From assembly GCA_947501475.1 (NCBI GenBank), contig CANMWA010000009.1, positions 185,540 to 249,539 on the forward strand: a stretch of 64,000 bases of DNA. Reading direction: 5' to 3'. The position numbers and the translations under genes were made by a program. The DNA comes from an uncultured Aquimarina sp. (GTDB lineage: Bacteria > Bacteroidota > Bacteroidia > Flavobacteriales > Flavobacteriaceae). Below, in pieces: positions 8,861-17,060 of this stretch. The notes below the pieces were generated by a model. The model did no database searches. It was not told the origin of the DNA and was given only the letters and a program-made list of their open reading frames with translations. How positions within the stretch are numbered: the first letter of the stretch is position 1; every line of letters begins with the position of its first letter.

Positions 8861-11800
8861 ATGAATTTAAGGAAGAACATATTCTTTCTAGTCACTGTTT
8901 TGTTGTTTTCGATATTCGTAAACGCACGAAATAATAAAGACGGAAAGAGTTTCAAAATGACATCAGGTAATACTAGTAGTATTACCAATGTTAAACTATC
9001 AGAGCAATCAACTCCATTATCTACAGTAGGAACTACAACTATAGGAGATCGAACTATTGCCACTACCAACCGACGAGCAATGCCATATATGATGACTGAA
9101 AATGGCACATTACAAAGTATTGCTGTACATATTACTGCAGGAGGTGGTGATATGCAGTTGGGAGTATATTCTGATAATAACGGAGTGCCAGGGCCTAAAT
9201 TAGGTCAAACAGCAGAAACGACAGCCAACTCAAATGCAGGATGGCAAACTATTGCTCTAGAAAACCCAGTTACAGTTAATAATGGGCAAAAAATATGGTT
9301 AGCTTGGATCTTTTCTGGTGGCGGCACTAGTATCTCCTACATTGTTGGAGGAGGTCTGGAAAATGGAAGATATAGCACTTCTGGAACAAGCTGGTCTAAC
9401 AGCGGCAATAATATGCCAACAAACATAGGCAATGGATCACAAGGTGATTGGGGATATTCTATTTATGCAAACTATTCAACAGGTCCGGCTCCTGTTACAT
9501 ATACATTAACAACCAATACTGTTGGGCAAGGTTCTGTAAATGGTGGAGGGACTTATAATGATGGAGAAACTGCTACTGTTACTGCAACAGCTTCTTCTGG
9601 TTGGCAATTTGATGGATGGAGTGGTGCACTCTCTGGATCGATTAATCCAGGTACGGTAGTGATGAATGCTGATAAAAGTATAACTGCTACTTTTAGTGAA
9701 ATTGTTGATAATGAGGCACCATCTGTTCCTTCTGGACTTACTACTTCTAGTACTACATCTAACAGTACTAATTTATCTTGGACCGCTTCTACCGATAATA
9801 TAGGAGTAAGTGGATATGATATTTCTCAAAATGGAACTGTCATTGGAACATCTACTGCTACTAACTTTAATGTTACGGGACTTTCTGCTGAAACTACATA
9901 TAGTTTTGCAGTAAGAGCCAAGGATGCTTCAGGAAATGTATCTAGTAATAGTGCTACAATAAATGTAACCACAACAGCTACTCCTACTCAATTATTTACA
10001 GTTGGGATTACCACCATAGGAACCAGTACATCTACTCACGCCGACCGAAGAGCAATGCCATATACTATGCCCGAAAATGGAACACTGCAAAGCATTGCTA
10101 TCCATGTTGTAGGTGGTTCTGGAGATATTCAGCTGGGTGTTTATGCTGATAATAATGGTGTGCCTAGTAACAAACTAACACAAACTATTGTAACATCTGT
10201 TAATGCAACCACTGGTTGGCAAACCATTGCTTTAGAAAATCCAATTACTATCAGTAATGGCGATACTATATGGTTAGCTTGGATGCTTTCAACTAATCCT
10301 GGTGTTGCTTATGTTACCGGAAGCCCTGGAAGATATAGTGCTACTGGAACAACCTGGTCCACAAGTGGAAACAATATGCCTTCAAGTTATGGCAGCGGGA
10401 GCCAGGCAGATTTTAGATATTCAATATATGCCAATTATACTCAATTTGTTGATACGCAAGCTCCTTCTACACCTACCAATTTAACTTCTTCTAATGTAAG
10501 AAATACTTCAGTAGATTTAAGTTGGAACGTTTCTACAGATGATATTGGTGTTACAGGATATGATGTATATCAAGGCAGTACAATTATTGGTACATCTACC
10601 ACAGCTAGTTATAGTGTTAATGGTCTTACAGCAAATACCGGATATAGTTTTAGTGTAAGAGCCAAAGATGCTGCCGGTAATGTTTCTGCCAATAGTAGTG
10701 CAATTAATATTACAACTACTAATGTTATAGAATATACATTGACTACCAATACAGTAGGTCAAGGAACTGTAAGTGGTGGTGGAGCATATAATGATGGAGA
10801 AACCGCTACTGTCACTGCAACAGCTGCTACAGGTTGGGAATTTACAGGATGGAGTGGTTCCTTATCAGGAAATGTAAACCCATCATCTGTGATTATGAAC
10901 GCTAACAAATCTATAACAGCAACATTTACAGAGGCTATCGTAATTAGTACTTCTACAGAAAAGTATCGTTTGACCTGGAGAACAGACCCATCTACGACTA
11001 TGGTTATAGGGTGGAACCAAGTACGAGGAACCAACCCTGTAGTACATTATGGCCCTACAGATTTTGGATCTAGTTCTAGTTCATATCCTTTTAGTAAAAC
11101 AGTAGACAGAAGTGTTTCTAGTAAAGGGATGAACAATCGTTATGCACGATTAACAGGACTTCAGCCCGATACTGCTTACTATTTTGTAATTAGAGATAGC
11201 GAAGGAGTTTCAAAACGATATTGGTTTAAGACTGCACCAAATGATCCTACAACAAGATTATCGATTGTAGCTGGAGGAGATTCTAGAAACAACCGTACGC
11301 CTAGACAGAATGCCAATAGGTTAGTTGCTAAGATTAGACCTCATGTTGTATTGTTTGGAGGAGATATGACGAGTTCAAGTAGTAGTTCACAATGGCAAAA
11401 CTGGTTTAATGATTGGCAATTAACCGTCGGATCAGATGGTAGAATGATTCCGGTAGTTGCTGCACGAGGGAACCATGAGAGCTCTAATGATATTAGAGAT
11501 TTATTTGATATTCCAACGGGAGCAGGAGGAGAGTACTATGCTTTAAGTTTTGGAGGTAATCTAATGAGAACCTATACTTTAAATACAGAAGTTACTCCAG
11601 CCGGTACGCAAGGTACGTGGTTAGCCAATGATTTGGCAGCTAATTCGGCAAGCCATACCTGGGCAGTAGCTCAGTATCATAGATCAACTCGACCACATGA
11701 GCCGGGAAAATCAGAACAGAATGATCAATATGAGGCATGGTCAAAGCCATTTTACACCCATGCAGTACAGTTGGTAATGGAGAGTGATTCTCACGTTGTG

Positions 11801-12439
11801 AAACGTACCTGGCCAATTAAGCCATCTACAGGTGCAGGAAGTGATGAAGGATTTGTGAGAGTTGATAATGACCCAAAACGTGCAGTATATGTTGGAGAAG
11901 GATGTTGGGGAGCTCCGTTAAGAAATGCTTCAGATACTAAGAACTGGACCAGAGCTGCAGGATCCTTTAATCAGTTTAAGTGGTTATGGGTTGATCAAAA
12001 CCAAATCATAATGAGAACGATCAAGGTTGATAACGCAAGTAGTGTTGGTCAGGTGAATGATAACAATTTATTTTCTCTGCCTTCTAATATCGATGTATGG
12101 AATCCATCAGGCGGTAGCGTAGTTACGATTGATAATCCACATAGCTTAACATTACGAAGTAGTGTAACTACTAATACTACTAAAAGTAGTTCTGTATTTG
12201 ATTTTAGTGTTCATCCTAACCCAGTTACATCAGGATTGTTACACATTACACACCCTAATTATAACAAAACTCAAGGGGTAAAAGCAGTCATTAGAGATTT
12301 GTTTGGAAAAGTGATTGATCAAATTACTCTTAAATCTAAAACCGAAACATATAACATAGATAAACTAAATAAGGGAGTTTATTTTGTTAGTATTAAGGAT
12401 GGAAAACGTAAAATAAGTATAAAGTTCGTTAAAAGATAG
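8861..12439 (+). CDS. Secreted purple-acid-phosphatase-like metallophosphoesterase with duplicated adhesion modules and T9SS tail
   Basis: This 1192-residue protein starts with a signal peptide (about 1-22). A beta-sandwich of unknown family (45-205), an InlB-type B-repeat (213-280) and an FN3 domain (284-371) follow. A second beta-sandwich (378-527), FN3 (531-620) and B-repeat (625-691) form a near copy in slightly different order. Residues 697-790 look like the N-terminal domain of purple acid phosphatases. The catalytic part (800-1060) has D807 in GGDSR, D835 in GGDM, N871/H872 in GNHE, H940 and H978, matching the dinuclear metal ligand order, although the last motif reads SDSH instead of GHxH. 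The C-terminus (about 1112-1192) is a type A T9SS sorting domain ending in basic residues. It probably releases phosphate from organic esters outside the cell; the substrate is unknown. Confidence 0.85.
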   Translation: MNLRKNIFFLVTVLLFSIFVNARNNKDGKSFKMTSGNTSSITNVKLSEQSTPLSTVGTTTIGDRTIATTNRRAMPYMMTENGTLQSIAVHITAGGGDMQLGVYSDNNGVPGPKLGQTAETTANSNAGWQTIALENPVTVNNGQKIWLAWIFSGGGTSISYIVGGGLENGRYSTSGTSWSNSGNNMPTNIGNGSQGDWGYSIYANYSTGPAPVTYTLTTNTVGQGSVNGGGTYNDGETATVTATASSGWQFDGWSGALSGSINPGTVVMNADKSITATFSEIVDNEAPSVPSGLTTSSTTSNSTNLSWTASTDNIGVSGYDISQNGTVIGTSTATNFNVTGLSAETTYSFAVRAKDASGNVSSNSATINVTTTATPTQLFTVGITTIGTSTSTHADRRAMPYTMPENGTLQSIAIHVVGGSGDIQLGVYADNNGVPSNKLTQTIVTSVNATTGWQTIALENPITISNGDTIWLAWMLSTNPGVAYVTGSPGRYSATGTTWSTSGNNMPSSYGSGSQADFRYSIYANYTQFVDTQAPSTPTNLTSSNVRNTSVDLSWNVSTDDIGVTGYDVYQGSTIIGTSTTASYSVNGLTANTGYSFSVRAKDAAGNVSANSSAINITTTNVIEYTLTTNTVGQGTVSGGGAYNDGETATVTATAATGWEFTGWSGSLSGNVNPSSVIMNANKSITATFTEAIVISTSTEKYRLTWRTDPSTTMVIGWNQVRGTNPVVHYGPTDFGSSSSSYPFSKTVDRSVSSKGMNNRYARLTGLQPDTAYYFVIRDSEGVSKRYWFKTAPNDPTTRLSIVAGGDSRNNRTPRQNANRLVAKIRPHVVLFGGDMTSSSSSSQWQNWFNDWQLTVGSDGRMIPVVAARGNHESSNDIRDLFDIPTGAGGEYYALSFGGNLMRTYTLNTEVTPAGTQGTWLANDLAANSASHTWAVAQYHRSTRPHEPGKSEQNDQYEAWSKPFYTHAVQLVMESDSHVVKRTWPIKPSTGAGSDEGFVRVDNDPKRAVYVGEGCWGAPLRNASDTKNWTRAAGSFNQFKWLWVDQNQIIMRTIKVDNASSVGQVNDNNLFSLPSNIDVWNPSGGSVVTIDNPHSLTLRSSVTTNTTKSSSVFDFSVHPNPVTSGLLHITHPNYNKTQGVKAVIRDLFGKVIDQITLKSKTETYNIDKLNKGVYFVSIKDGKRKISIKFVKR

Positions 12440-12460
12440 AGCTTTAGTTTTTAGTTGTTT

Positions 12461-12496
12461 TAAACTGCCTGGAATCCATTTCAGGCAGTTTTTTTA
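12461..12496. terminator. Bidirectional rho-independent terminator
   Basis: A nine-base-pair perfect stem (AACTGCCTG at 12463-12471, CAGGCAGTT at 12482-12490) is followed by a T run on the plus strand and preceded by A-rich DNA. It lies between the convergent genes ending at 12439 and 12523. Confidence 0.85.
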
Positions 12497-12522
12497 TAGG
12501 CTTAATTTGACATGTTTTCGGA

Positions 12523-13422
12523 TCAAATCGTTTGTGTTTTTTTCCTAAAAGAAAGCTTTTCCCATAAACGTATTTCGGGTCGATCTGCAATCATTACAAA
12601 TAAAGGAATTAATGCATGTGGTAATCTAATGAGCATTTCCCAAGTCCATTGACTGAAGGTATTTCCTAAAAAATCGATATGAAAATGACCAGCCAAACGG
12701 GCTATCGCGGTTAGTCCTCCCCAGACAAATGCATAAATTAGCGCAGCATAAGATATTCTAGGAATAAAAATGGCAATAGCAACTACAAAATCCAGAACAC
12801 CTGCTATTTTAAGCATTAAGTGAGCGCTAGGTTCGGTAATAGGTAATGTATTTAATGTCATATCAATAAATGTCCCCGGTCTAGGGTAGTATCCTATGGC
12901 GTACAAGCCATGACAACTAAAGGTAAGCGCTATTGCAATTAGTGCAATTAAACGTATCTTTTTAAATTCAATAGCAGTGAACATAACCATATAAAGTAAC
13001 ACAGGACTCATAAATTGAATAGTGTATTCAAAAAATTGTCCTACGTGAAAGAATTTTTCTTTACAATATAAAAGTGCCAAAATAAAAAGCCCTATACTTC
13101 CTCCTAATAAAAATAATTTACCAAGTTTTTTCATATTAGGTTTCATGAGTAACGTAGCGATGGCGCAAAGAAGATAAAACACACCAATTGTTCTTATAGA
13201 AAAAGAAATTGCACTAGCTGCAGAGAGACTGGTTACATAATCATTCCAGGTCACTCCAAAAATATTTTCTACAATACCTTTTAGGTTACCTTCATCCCAT
13301 AAAAAAGCTCTATATGGTGCATCCCAAACGATATGTTGATAGGCTCTTCCCAGAAAAATCAGAAAAGTAGAAATCTTTAAAATAGAAATTAATTTATCTT
13401 GTAGATTAGATGATTGTGTCAT
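12523..13422 (-). CDS. DoxX-like polytopic membrane protein
   Basis: The 299-residue protein has about seven or eight predicted transmembrane helices and several membrane-proximal His residues (LGRAYQHIVWD near 24-34, AGHFHIDF, LPHALIP). The arrangement resembles DoxX-like/SURF4-like membrane proteins, but I could not pin the family from motifs, so the name is tentative and no reaction is claimed. Its upstream region carries two Crp/Fnr-like boxes and a TATATTTG element read in its direction, so it is probably controlled by the same regulator as the carbonic anhydrase gene. It is a single gene convergent with the secreted phosphatase gene. Confidence 0.7.
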   Translation of the reverse strand: MTQSSNLQDKLISILKISTFLIFLGRAYQHIVWDAPYRAFLWDEGNLKGIVENIFGVTWNDYVTSLSAASAISFSIRTIGVFYLLCAIATLLMKPNMKKLGKLFLLGGSIGLFILALLYCKEKFFHVGQFFEYTIQFMSPVLLYMVMFTAIEFKKIRLIALIAIALTFSCHGLYAIGYYPRPGTFIDMTLNTLPITEPSAHLMLKIAGVLDFVVAIAIFIPRISYAALIYAFVWGGLTAIARLAGHFHIDFLGNTFSQWTWEMLIRLPHALIPLFVMIADRPEIRLWEKLSFRKKTQTI

Positions 13423-13496
13423 TGGTCGAGGTAAAAGGTTAGTAAGTTAAAAATAAATAAAATACCTTTAATAGCACCCAGAAAATGGGCTAAAAT

Positions 13497-13562
13497 CAAA
13501 TATAACTTCTTATAAGATTGTAAAATCAGACATATGTCAATGAAAGGGTTGATAAATATCAA
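13497..13562 (-). promoter_or_regulatory. Crp/Fnr-box promoter of the DoxX-like gene
   Basis: Read on the minus strand: a perfect box TTGATATTTATCAA (13562-13549), a second box TTGACATATGTCTG (13540-13527) exactly 22 bp on, then TATATTTG (13504-13497). The nearer box centre (13533.5) is 29.5 bp from the first base of the -7 element, matching the promoters at 8281 and 14605. As at those promoters, only the upstream half of the nearer box is well conserved. Confidence 0.75.
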
Positions 13563-13704
13563 TTTTTAAACATAAAACACTAGTAATCAGTTAATTGTTA
13601 AAACATATTGATTTGATAATTTTTTACAAAAAACCTGAAAATCAAAAAGGAATTTTTAAGTTGAACTTGTTATATATATGCACACAAGTCTTAACTTTAT
13701 TCTC

Positions 13705-14391
13705 ATGATTAATACTCTTTTCCCTTGCAAGCGGTATTCTTTTACAAATGAAGCTATATTAGAAGACCTTTCGAAGAATGCAATTTCATTAATTGAAGAA
13801 AAGAAAATTTCCATAAAATTAAAGAAAAAACAAGTTTTGTTTTATGAAGGAACGATTCCTACAGGAGTATATATATTAAGGGCAGGTAAAGTTAAAAAGT
13901 ACTCTACAGGTCTAAATGGTAAAGAACATATCTTCTATTTGGCCAAAGAAAACGAAATCCTTGGTTATCATTGTTTGTTAAGCAAAGAAACATACGCTCA
14001 TAGTACAGCGTGCTTAACAGATTGTGAATTTGATCTAATCCCTAAAGAAGTATTTCTTTCTATGATTGAAAATGACCATGAAATGTTACATCGCCTATTA
14101 AAAAGTATAAGTCATGAGTTTGGTGTGTTTACTAACAATACTAGAATTTTAGCTCAGCATAGTGTTAGAGAAAGAACAGCATTATCGATTATAAAATTAG
14201 AACGTTTTTTTGATAATAATGGCTGCATTAAATTATCAAGAAAAGATCATAGTAGTATAGTTGGCACATCAATCGAATCTTTGGTTAGAACGTTACATGA
14301 TTTTAAAGAAGAAGGCGCTATCGAACTTAGAGAAAGTATGATTATAACAAAGGACATAAAAAAATTAGTAAAGGCTTCTAATTTCGTATAA
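13705..14391 (+). CDS. Crp/Fnr family transcription regulator, paralogue 1
   Basis: The protein is 228 residues from the ATG at 13705. I chose this start because the paralogue at 15707 begins with the same MINTLFP; an in-frame ATG at 13678 would add nine residues. A cyclic-nucleotide-binding-type beta barrel (about 30-120) with EGTIPTGVYILRAG is followed by a dimer helix and a helix-turn-helix (about 180-215) whose recognition helix reads SIESLVRTL. It keeps the Glu and Arg that contact the TGA core in Crp/Fnr proteins. It lacks the N-terminal Cys cluster of oxygen-sensing FNR. It probably binds the TTGAT-N4-ATCAA boxes nearby, a target inferred from proximity and family. Confidence 0.88.
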   Translation: MINTLFPCKRYSFTNEAILEDLSKNAISLIEEKKISIKLKKKQVLFYEGTIPTGVYILRAGKVKKYSTGLNGKEHIFYLAKENEILGYHCLLSKETYAHSTACLTDCEFDLIPKEVFLSMIENDHEMLHRLLKSISHEFGVFTNNTRILAQHSVRERTALSIIKLERFFDNNGCIKLSRKDHSSIVGTSIESLVRTLHDFKEEGAIELRESMIITKDIKKLVKASNFV

Positions 14392-14451
14392 ATTCAATTG
14401 ATTTCAATTAACAAGAAATAGTTTAATTCTAGGATAAAGAATTATAATAAG

Positions 14452-14483
14452 AAAAACCTGAACATATATGATATTAGGTTTTT
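14452..14483 (+). terminator. Probable rho-independent terminator
   Basis: The arms AAAAACCT (14452-14459) and AGGTTTTT (14476-14483) form an eight-base-pair stem ending in a T run, 60 bases after the Crp/Fnr gene and before the boxes of the carbonic anhydrase promoter. Confidence 0.6.
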
Positions 14484-14524
14484 AATAAGTATTGTTAGCA
14501 AAGTGTATGCATTTTCTGCATTAT

Positions 14525-14612
14525 ATATGATTAGTCAATACAACTTTTGATAAATATCAATGATTGTATTGATGATTCCTTAGCCTTAAATCATAATAAG
14601 CAAATACATTTG
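14525..14612 (+). promoter_or_regulatory. Crp/Fnr-box promoter of the carbonic anhydrase gene
   Basis: A perfect box TTGATAAATATCAA lies at 14547-14560. A second site, TTGATGATTCCTTA, with only its upstream half conserved, starts 22 bp later at 14569. A right half-site GTCAA (14534-14538) sits in register 22 bp earlier. TACATTTG at 14605-14612 is the -7 element, 29.5 bp from the centre of the nearer box. With a start near 14617 the boxes would lie near -41 and -63, the usual class II and class I activator positions. Confidence 0.75.
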
Positions 14613-14642
14613 GGTTATTAGTAACAATTAACTCAACGTATT

Positions 14643-15491
14643 ATGAAAACAAACATTTTTAAGTATGCATTAGTACTAGGTTTGATCTCAGTTTTTACTT
14701 CTTGTGAGAATGAGCAAATCGATAATCAAAATCAAAACCAAGAGGTTCCTAAATATGATGAAACTAGCCTTTCTAATGATTTTTTTGGTCGTAAATCCTC
14801 AACAGATTGCCATTTTGAGTATGAAGGGATAGATGGCCCAGAATTTTGGGCTGACCTTTGTGGAGAAGATTGGAAAGATTGTGGTGGTAATTCGCAATCT
14901 CCTATCAATATTATAACAAGCTCTGTTGTTGAAGATGCAAGTATTAACAATATCAATACTAATTACACTATTAGTAGCACAAATATTTTTAACAATGGAC
15001 ATACCATTCAATTTAATTATGATGCAGGTAGTTCGGCTTCATTAAACAATATCGATTATAACCTTTTACAGTTTCATTTCCATACAGGTAGCGAACATAT
15101 AGTAGATGGGGTTCAATACCCGATGGAAATGCATTTGGTACACCAAGATCCTGTAACTAAATTACTAGCAGTAATTGGGGTTTTCTTTGAAGAAGGAAAA
15201 ACAAATAAAGAATTAAATCAATTTATGAATAATCTTCCCGAACATGAAGATGATCATTATGTTAGTAATAAAAAATATCATATTAAAGATATGCTCCCTG
15301 GAGATATGGATTTTTATACCTACAGTGGCTCCTTAACAACACCAGCTTGTTCAGAAATTGTTACCTGGTATGTAGTTAAGGAAGCTATCAAGGCATCACA
15401 TTGGCAATTAGAGAGGTTTGAGCAGATTATGCATGAAAACTTTAGGCCTGCACAAGCACTTAATGGAAGACTTGTTTGGGCTAATGATTAA
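14643..15491 (+). CDS. Alpha-class carbonic anhydrase, lipoprotein
   Basis: The 282-residue protein has a lipoprotein signal ending at VFTSC (Cys21) and a 35-residue Asn/Gln-rich linker. An alpha carbonic anhydrase domain follows (about 57-282). The zinc ligands are visible: H145 and H147 in QFHFHTGSEH and H164 in MHLVHQD, with NSQSPINI (83-90) and TPACSEIVTWYV further on. It interconverts CO2 and bicarbonate, probably in the periplasm or at the cell surface. It lies between two Crp/Fnr paralogues and has its own Crp/Fnr-type promoter upstream, so it is the likeliest direct target of these regulators. Confidence 0.95.
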   Translation: MKTNIFKYALVLGLISVFTSCENEQIDNQNQNQEVPKYDETSLSNDFFGRKSSTDCHFEYEGIDGPEFWADLCGEDWKDCGGNSQSPINIITSSVVEDASINNINTNYTISSTNIFNNGHTIQFNYDAGSSASLNNIDYNLLQFHFHTGSEHIVDGVQYPMEMHLVHQDPVTKLLAVIGVFFEEGKTNKELNQFMNNLPEHEDDHYVSNKKYHIKDMLPGDMDFYTYSGSLTTPACSEIVTWYVVKEAIKASHWQLERFEQIMHENFRPAQALNGRLVWAND

Positions 15492-15515
15492 TAGAATAAG
15501 GTTAACACACAAACT

Positions 15516-15557
15516 CAAAAAGGCTCTTTATTATTAATAAAGAGCCTTTTTATTTTT
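15516..15557 (+). terminator. Rho-independent terminator of the carbonic anhydrase gene
   Basis: A long perfect stem (AAAAAGGCTCTTTATTA with its complement) ends in a T-rich run 25 bases after the stop codon at 15491. The A tract on the other side would also allow it to work in reverse. Confidence 0.88.
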
Positions 15558-15706
15558 TATACTTCCTAGTTTTTAGAGTTTCTTTTCTTCAATTTATCCA
15601 ACAAACCCAAATAAATCTCATATTTATCTATTATTGTATTAGTAATGAGTATTTTAGATGTAACTTAATTTAGAACCAACTTATATTACATTAATTAACC
15701 ATCGTT

Positions 15707-16390
15707 ATGATTAATACCCTCTTCCCCTATAAGCGGTATTCGTTTATAAATGAACCCGTGATGGAAAATCTTCCAAAAAACATCTTAGATCAGATCGAAG
15801 AAAATAAAACTGTTTTGAATCTTAAAAAAAGGCAAGTGCTATTTCATGAAGGTACTATTCCTATGGGTATATATGTCCTAAAGACAGGAAAAGTGAAGAA
15901 ATATACTCAAGGCGTAAATGGTAAAGAACATATTTTTTATTTAATAAAAGAAAATGAAATCTTTGGATACCATAGCTTATTGAGTGAAGAAACATATTCA
16001 CATTCTGCGGCGTGTCTTACAGACTGTACTTTTGAACTTATTCCTAAAAAAATCTTCTATTGGGTAATTGAAAATGACAGTGAAATACTTCATCGTCTTT
16101 TAAAAAGTATAAGTCACGAATTTGGAGTGTTTATTATTAATTCGAAAATTTTAGCTCAGCATAGTGTTAGAGAAAGAACAGCATTATCTATTATAAAACT
16201 TGAACAATTTTTTAATGATCATTGTATCAAATTATCCAGGAGAGATCTTAGTAATATTGTTGGCACATCAATCGAATCTTTGGTAAGAGTATTACATGAT
16301 TTCAAGGAAGAGGAGGTTATTGATATTAAGGAAAGTATGATTACAATTAAAGACATGAAAAAACTAATTGCAATAACTAATTTTATATAA
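15707..16390 (+). CDS. Crp/Fnr family transcription regulator, paralogue 2
   Basis: The 227-residue protein is closely similar along its whole length to the regulator at 13705, and long stretches such as ILAQHSVRERTALSIIKLE are identical. It has the same beta-barrel (HEGTIPMGIYVLKTGK) and a helix-turn-helix with SIESLVRVL, so both copies should recognise the same DNA. The sensor barrel differs more (for example Y instead of C at residue 8), so the two may answer different signals. No phased boxes lie upstream of this copy, unlike the neighbouring genes. It is convergent with the PycTM gene. Confidence 0.88.
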   Translation: MINTLFPYKRYSFINEPVMENLPKNILDQIEENKTVLNLKKRQVLFHEGTIPMGIYVLKTGKVKKYTQGVNGKEHIFYLIKENEIFGYHSLLSEETYSHSAACLTDCTFELIPKKIFYWVIENDSEILHRLLKSISHEFGVFIINSKILAQHSVRERTALSIIKLEQFFNDHCIKLSRRDLSNIVGTSIESLVRVLHDFKEEEVIDIKESMITIKDMKKLIAITNFI

Positions 16391-16419
16391 AAATTAAATA
16401 AACAGGAAGCATTAATTTC

Positions 16420-17049
16420 TTATCCAAAATACTGACCAAAAAGTAAGTGGCATAAAATAAATGCAATTACAGAAAGAATGATTCCAATTAAAAAAACATT
16501 AAATGATTTACGAAGTAATTTAAATTTAGAATCAATTACTTTTCCTAAATGAAAAGTGTCTTTAGCAATAGTTTTATAGAGTTCATCTCCTTGATTCATT
16601 AAATTGGTTAGGTTATCTACATAGTCTTTTTCGGTCATTTCGTAGAAATTTCCATAAAACATCAAATTATTTGATGCTCTATCTCCATGTTTAAGTTCTG
16701 GTCGTGTAGCAATAACTGCATACGTAATCGAAGCCAGGTTAGTGAATAATATTAATATGGCTGGATAAATAAGGTGTGGATCTCTATCAAGCTGATTTAA
16801 AACCGTTCCTAAAACAATCGATAATATTAAGGCATTAATAGAAATTAGAATATTCGACTTTCTGTCGATCATCGAGTTGAGTGTATACTGGTTTTTGGAT
16901 ACTAATCGAAATAAAGTCTCTACACCACGTTCTGACCTGGGCGATATTTTAGATAGCTTCTTTTTTAAAGACTTTAATTCATTCTTATCTATGTTAAGCT
17001 CCTCCATTAACAGGCGATCTTTAACTTTTTCTGCTCTTTTATCACTCAT
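16420..17049 (-). CDS. PycTM-like (DUF5706) membrane protein, Pycsar-effector family
   Basis: The 209-residue protein has a charged N-terminal helix, then the segment SMIDRKSNILISINALILSI (about 77-96), a second hydrophobic helix ending in VIATRP and a third C-terminal helix (about 183-203). The D-x-K-x-x-I-L pattern before helix 1 and ATRP after helix 2 are marks of DUF5706, named PycTM in Pycsar anti-phage systems, where it disrupts membranes on sensing a cyclic nucleotide. No cyclase gene lies beside it, so a defence role is not shown. It starts 11 bases after the ppk1 stop codon and should be cotranscribed with ppk1. The family call comes from pattern memory. Confidence 0.7.
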   Translation of the reverse strand: MSDKRAEKVKDRLLMEELNIDKNELKSLKKKLSKISPRSERGVETLFRLVSKNQYTLNSMIDRKSNILISINALILSIVLGTVLNQLDRDPHLIYPAILILFTNLASITYAVIATRPELKHGDRASNNLMFYGNFYEMTEKDYVDNLTNLMNQGDELYKTIAKDTFHLGKVIDSKFKLLRKSFNVFLIGIILSVIAFILCHLLFGQYFG

Positions 17050-17060
17050 ATTAATATTTT

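Noticed and set aside
10517..11034. Antisense frames inside the secreted phosphatase gene
   Set aside because: They mirror the repeat-rich Thr/Ser/Gly codons of the real gene and show no domain.
13678..13704. Longer start of the first Crp/Fnr gene
   Set aside because: The paralogue at 15707 starts at the residue matching base 13705, so the extra nine residues are unlikely.
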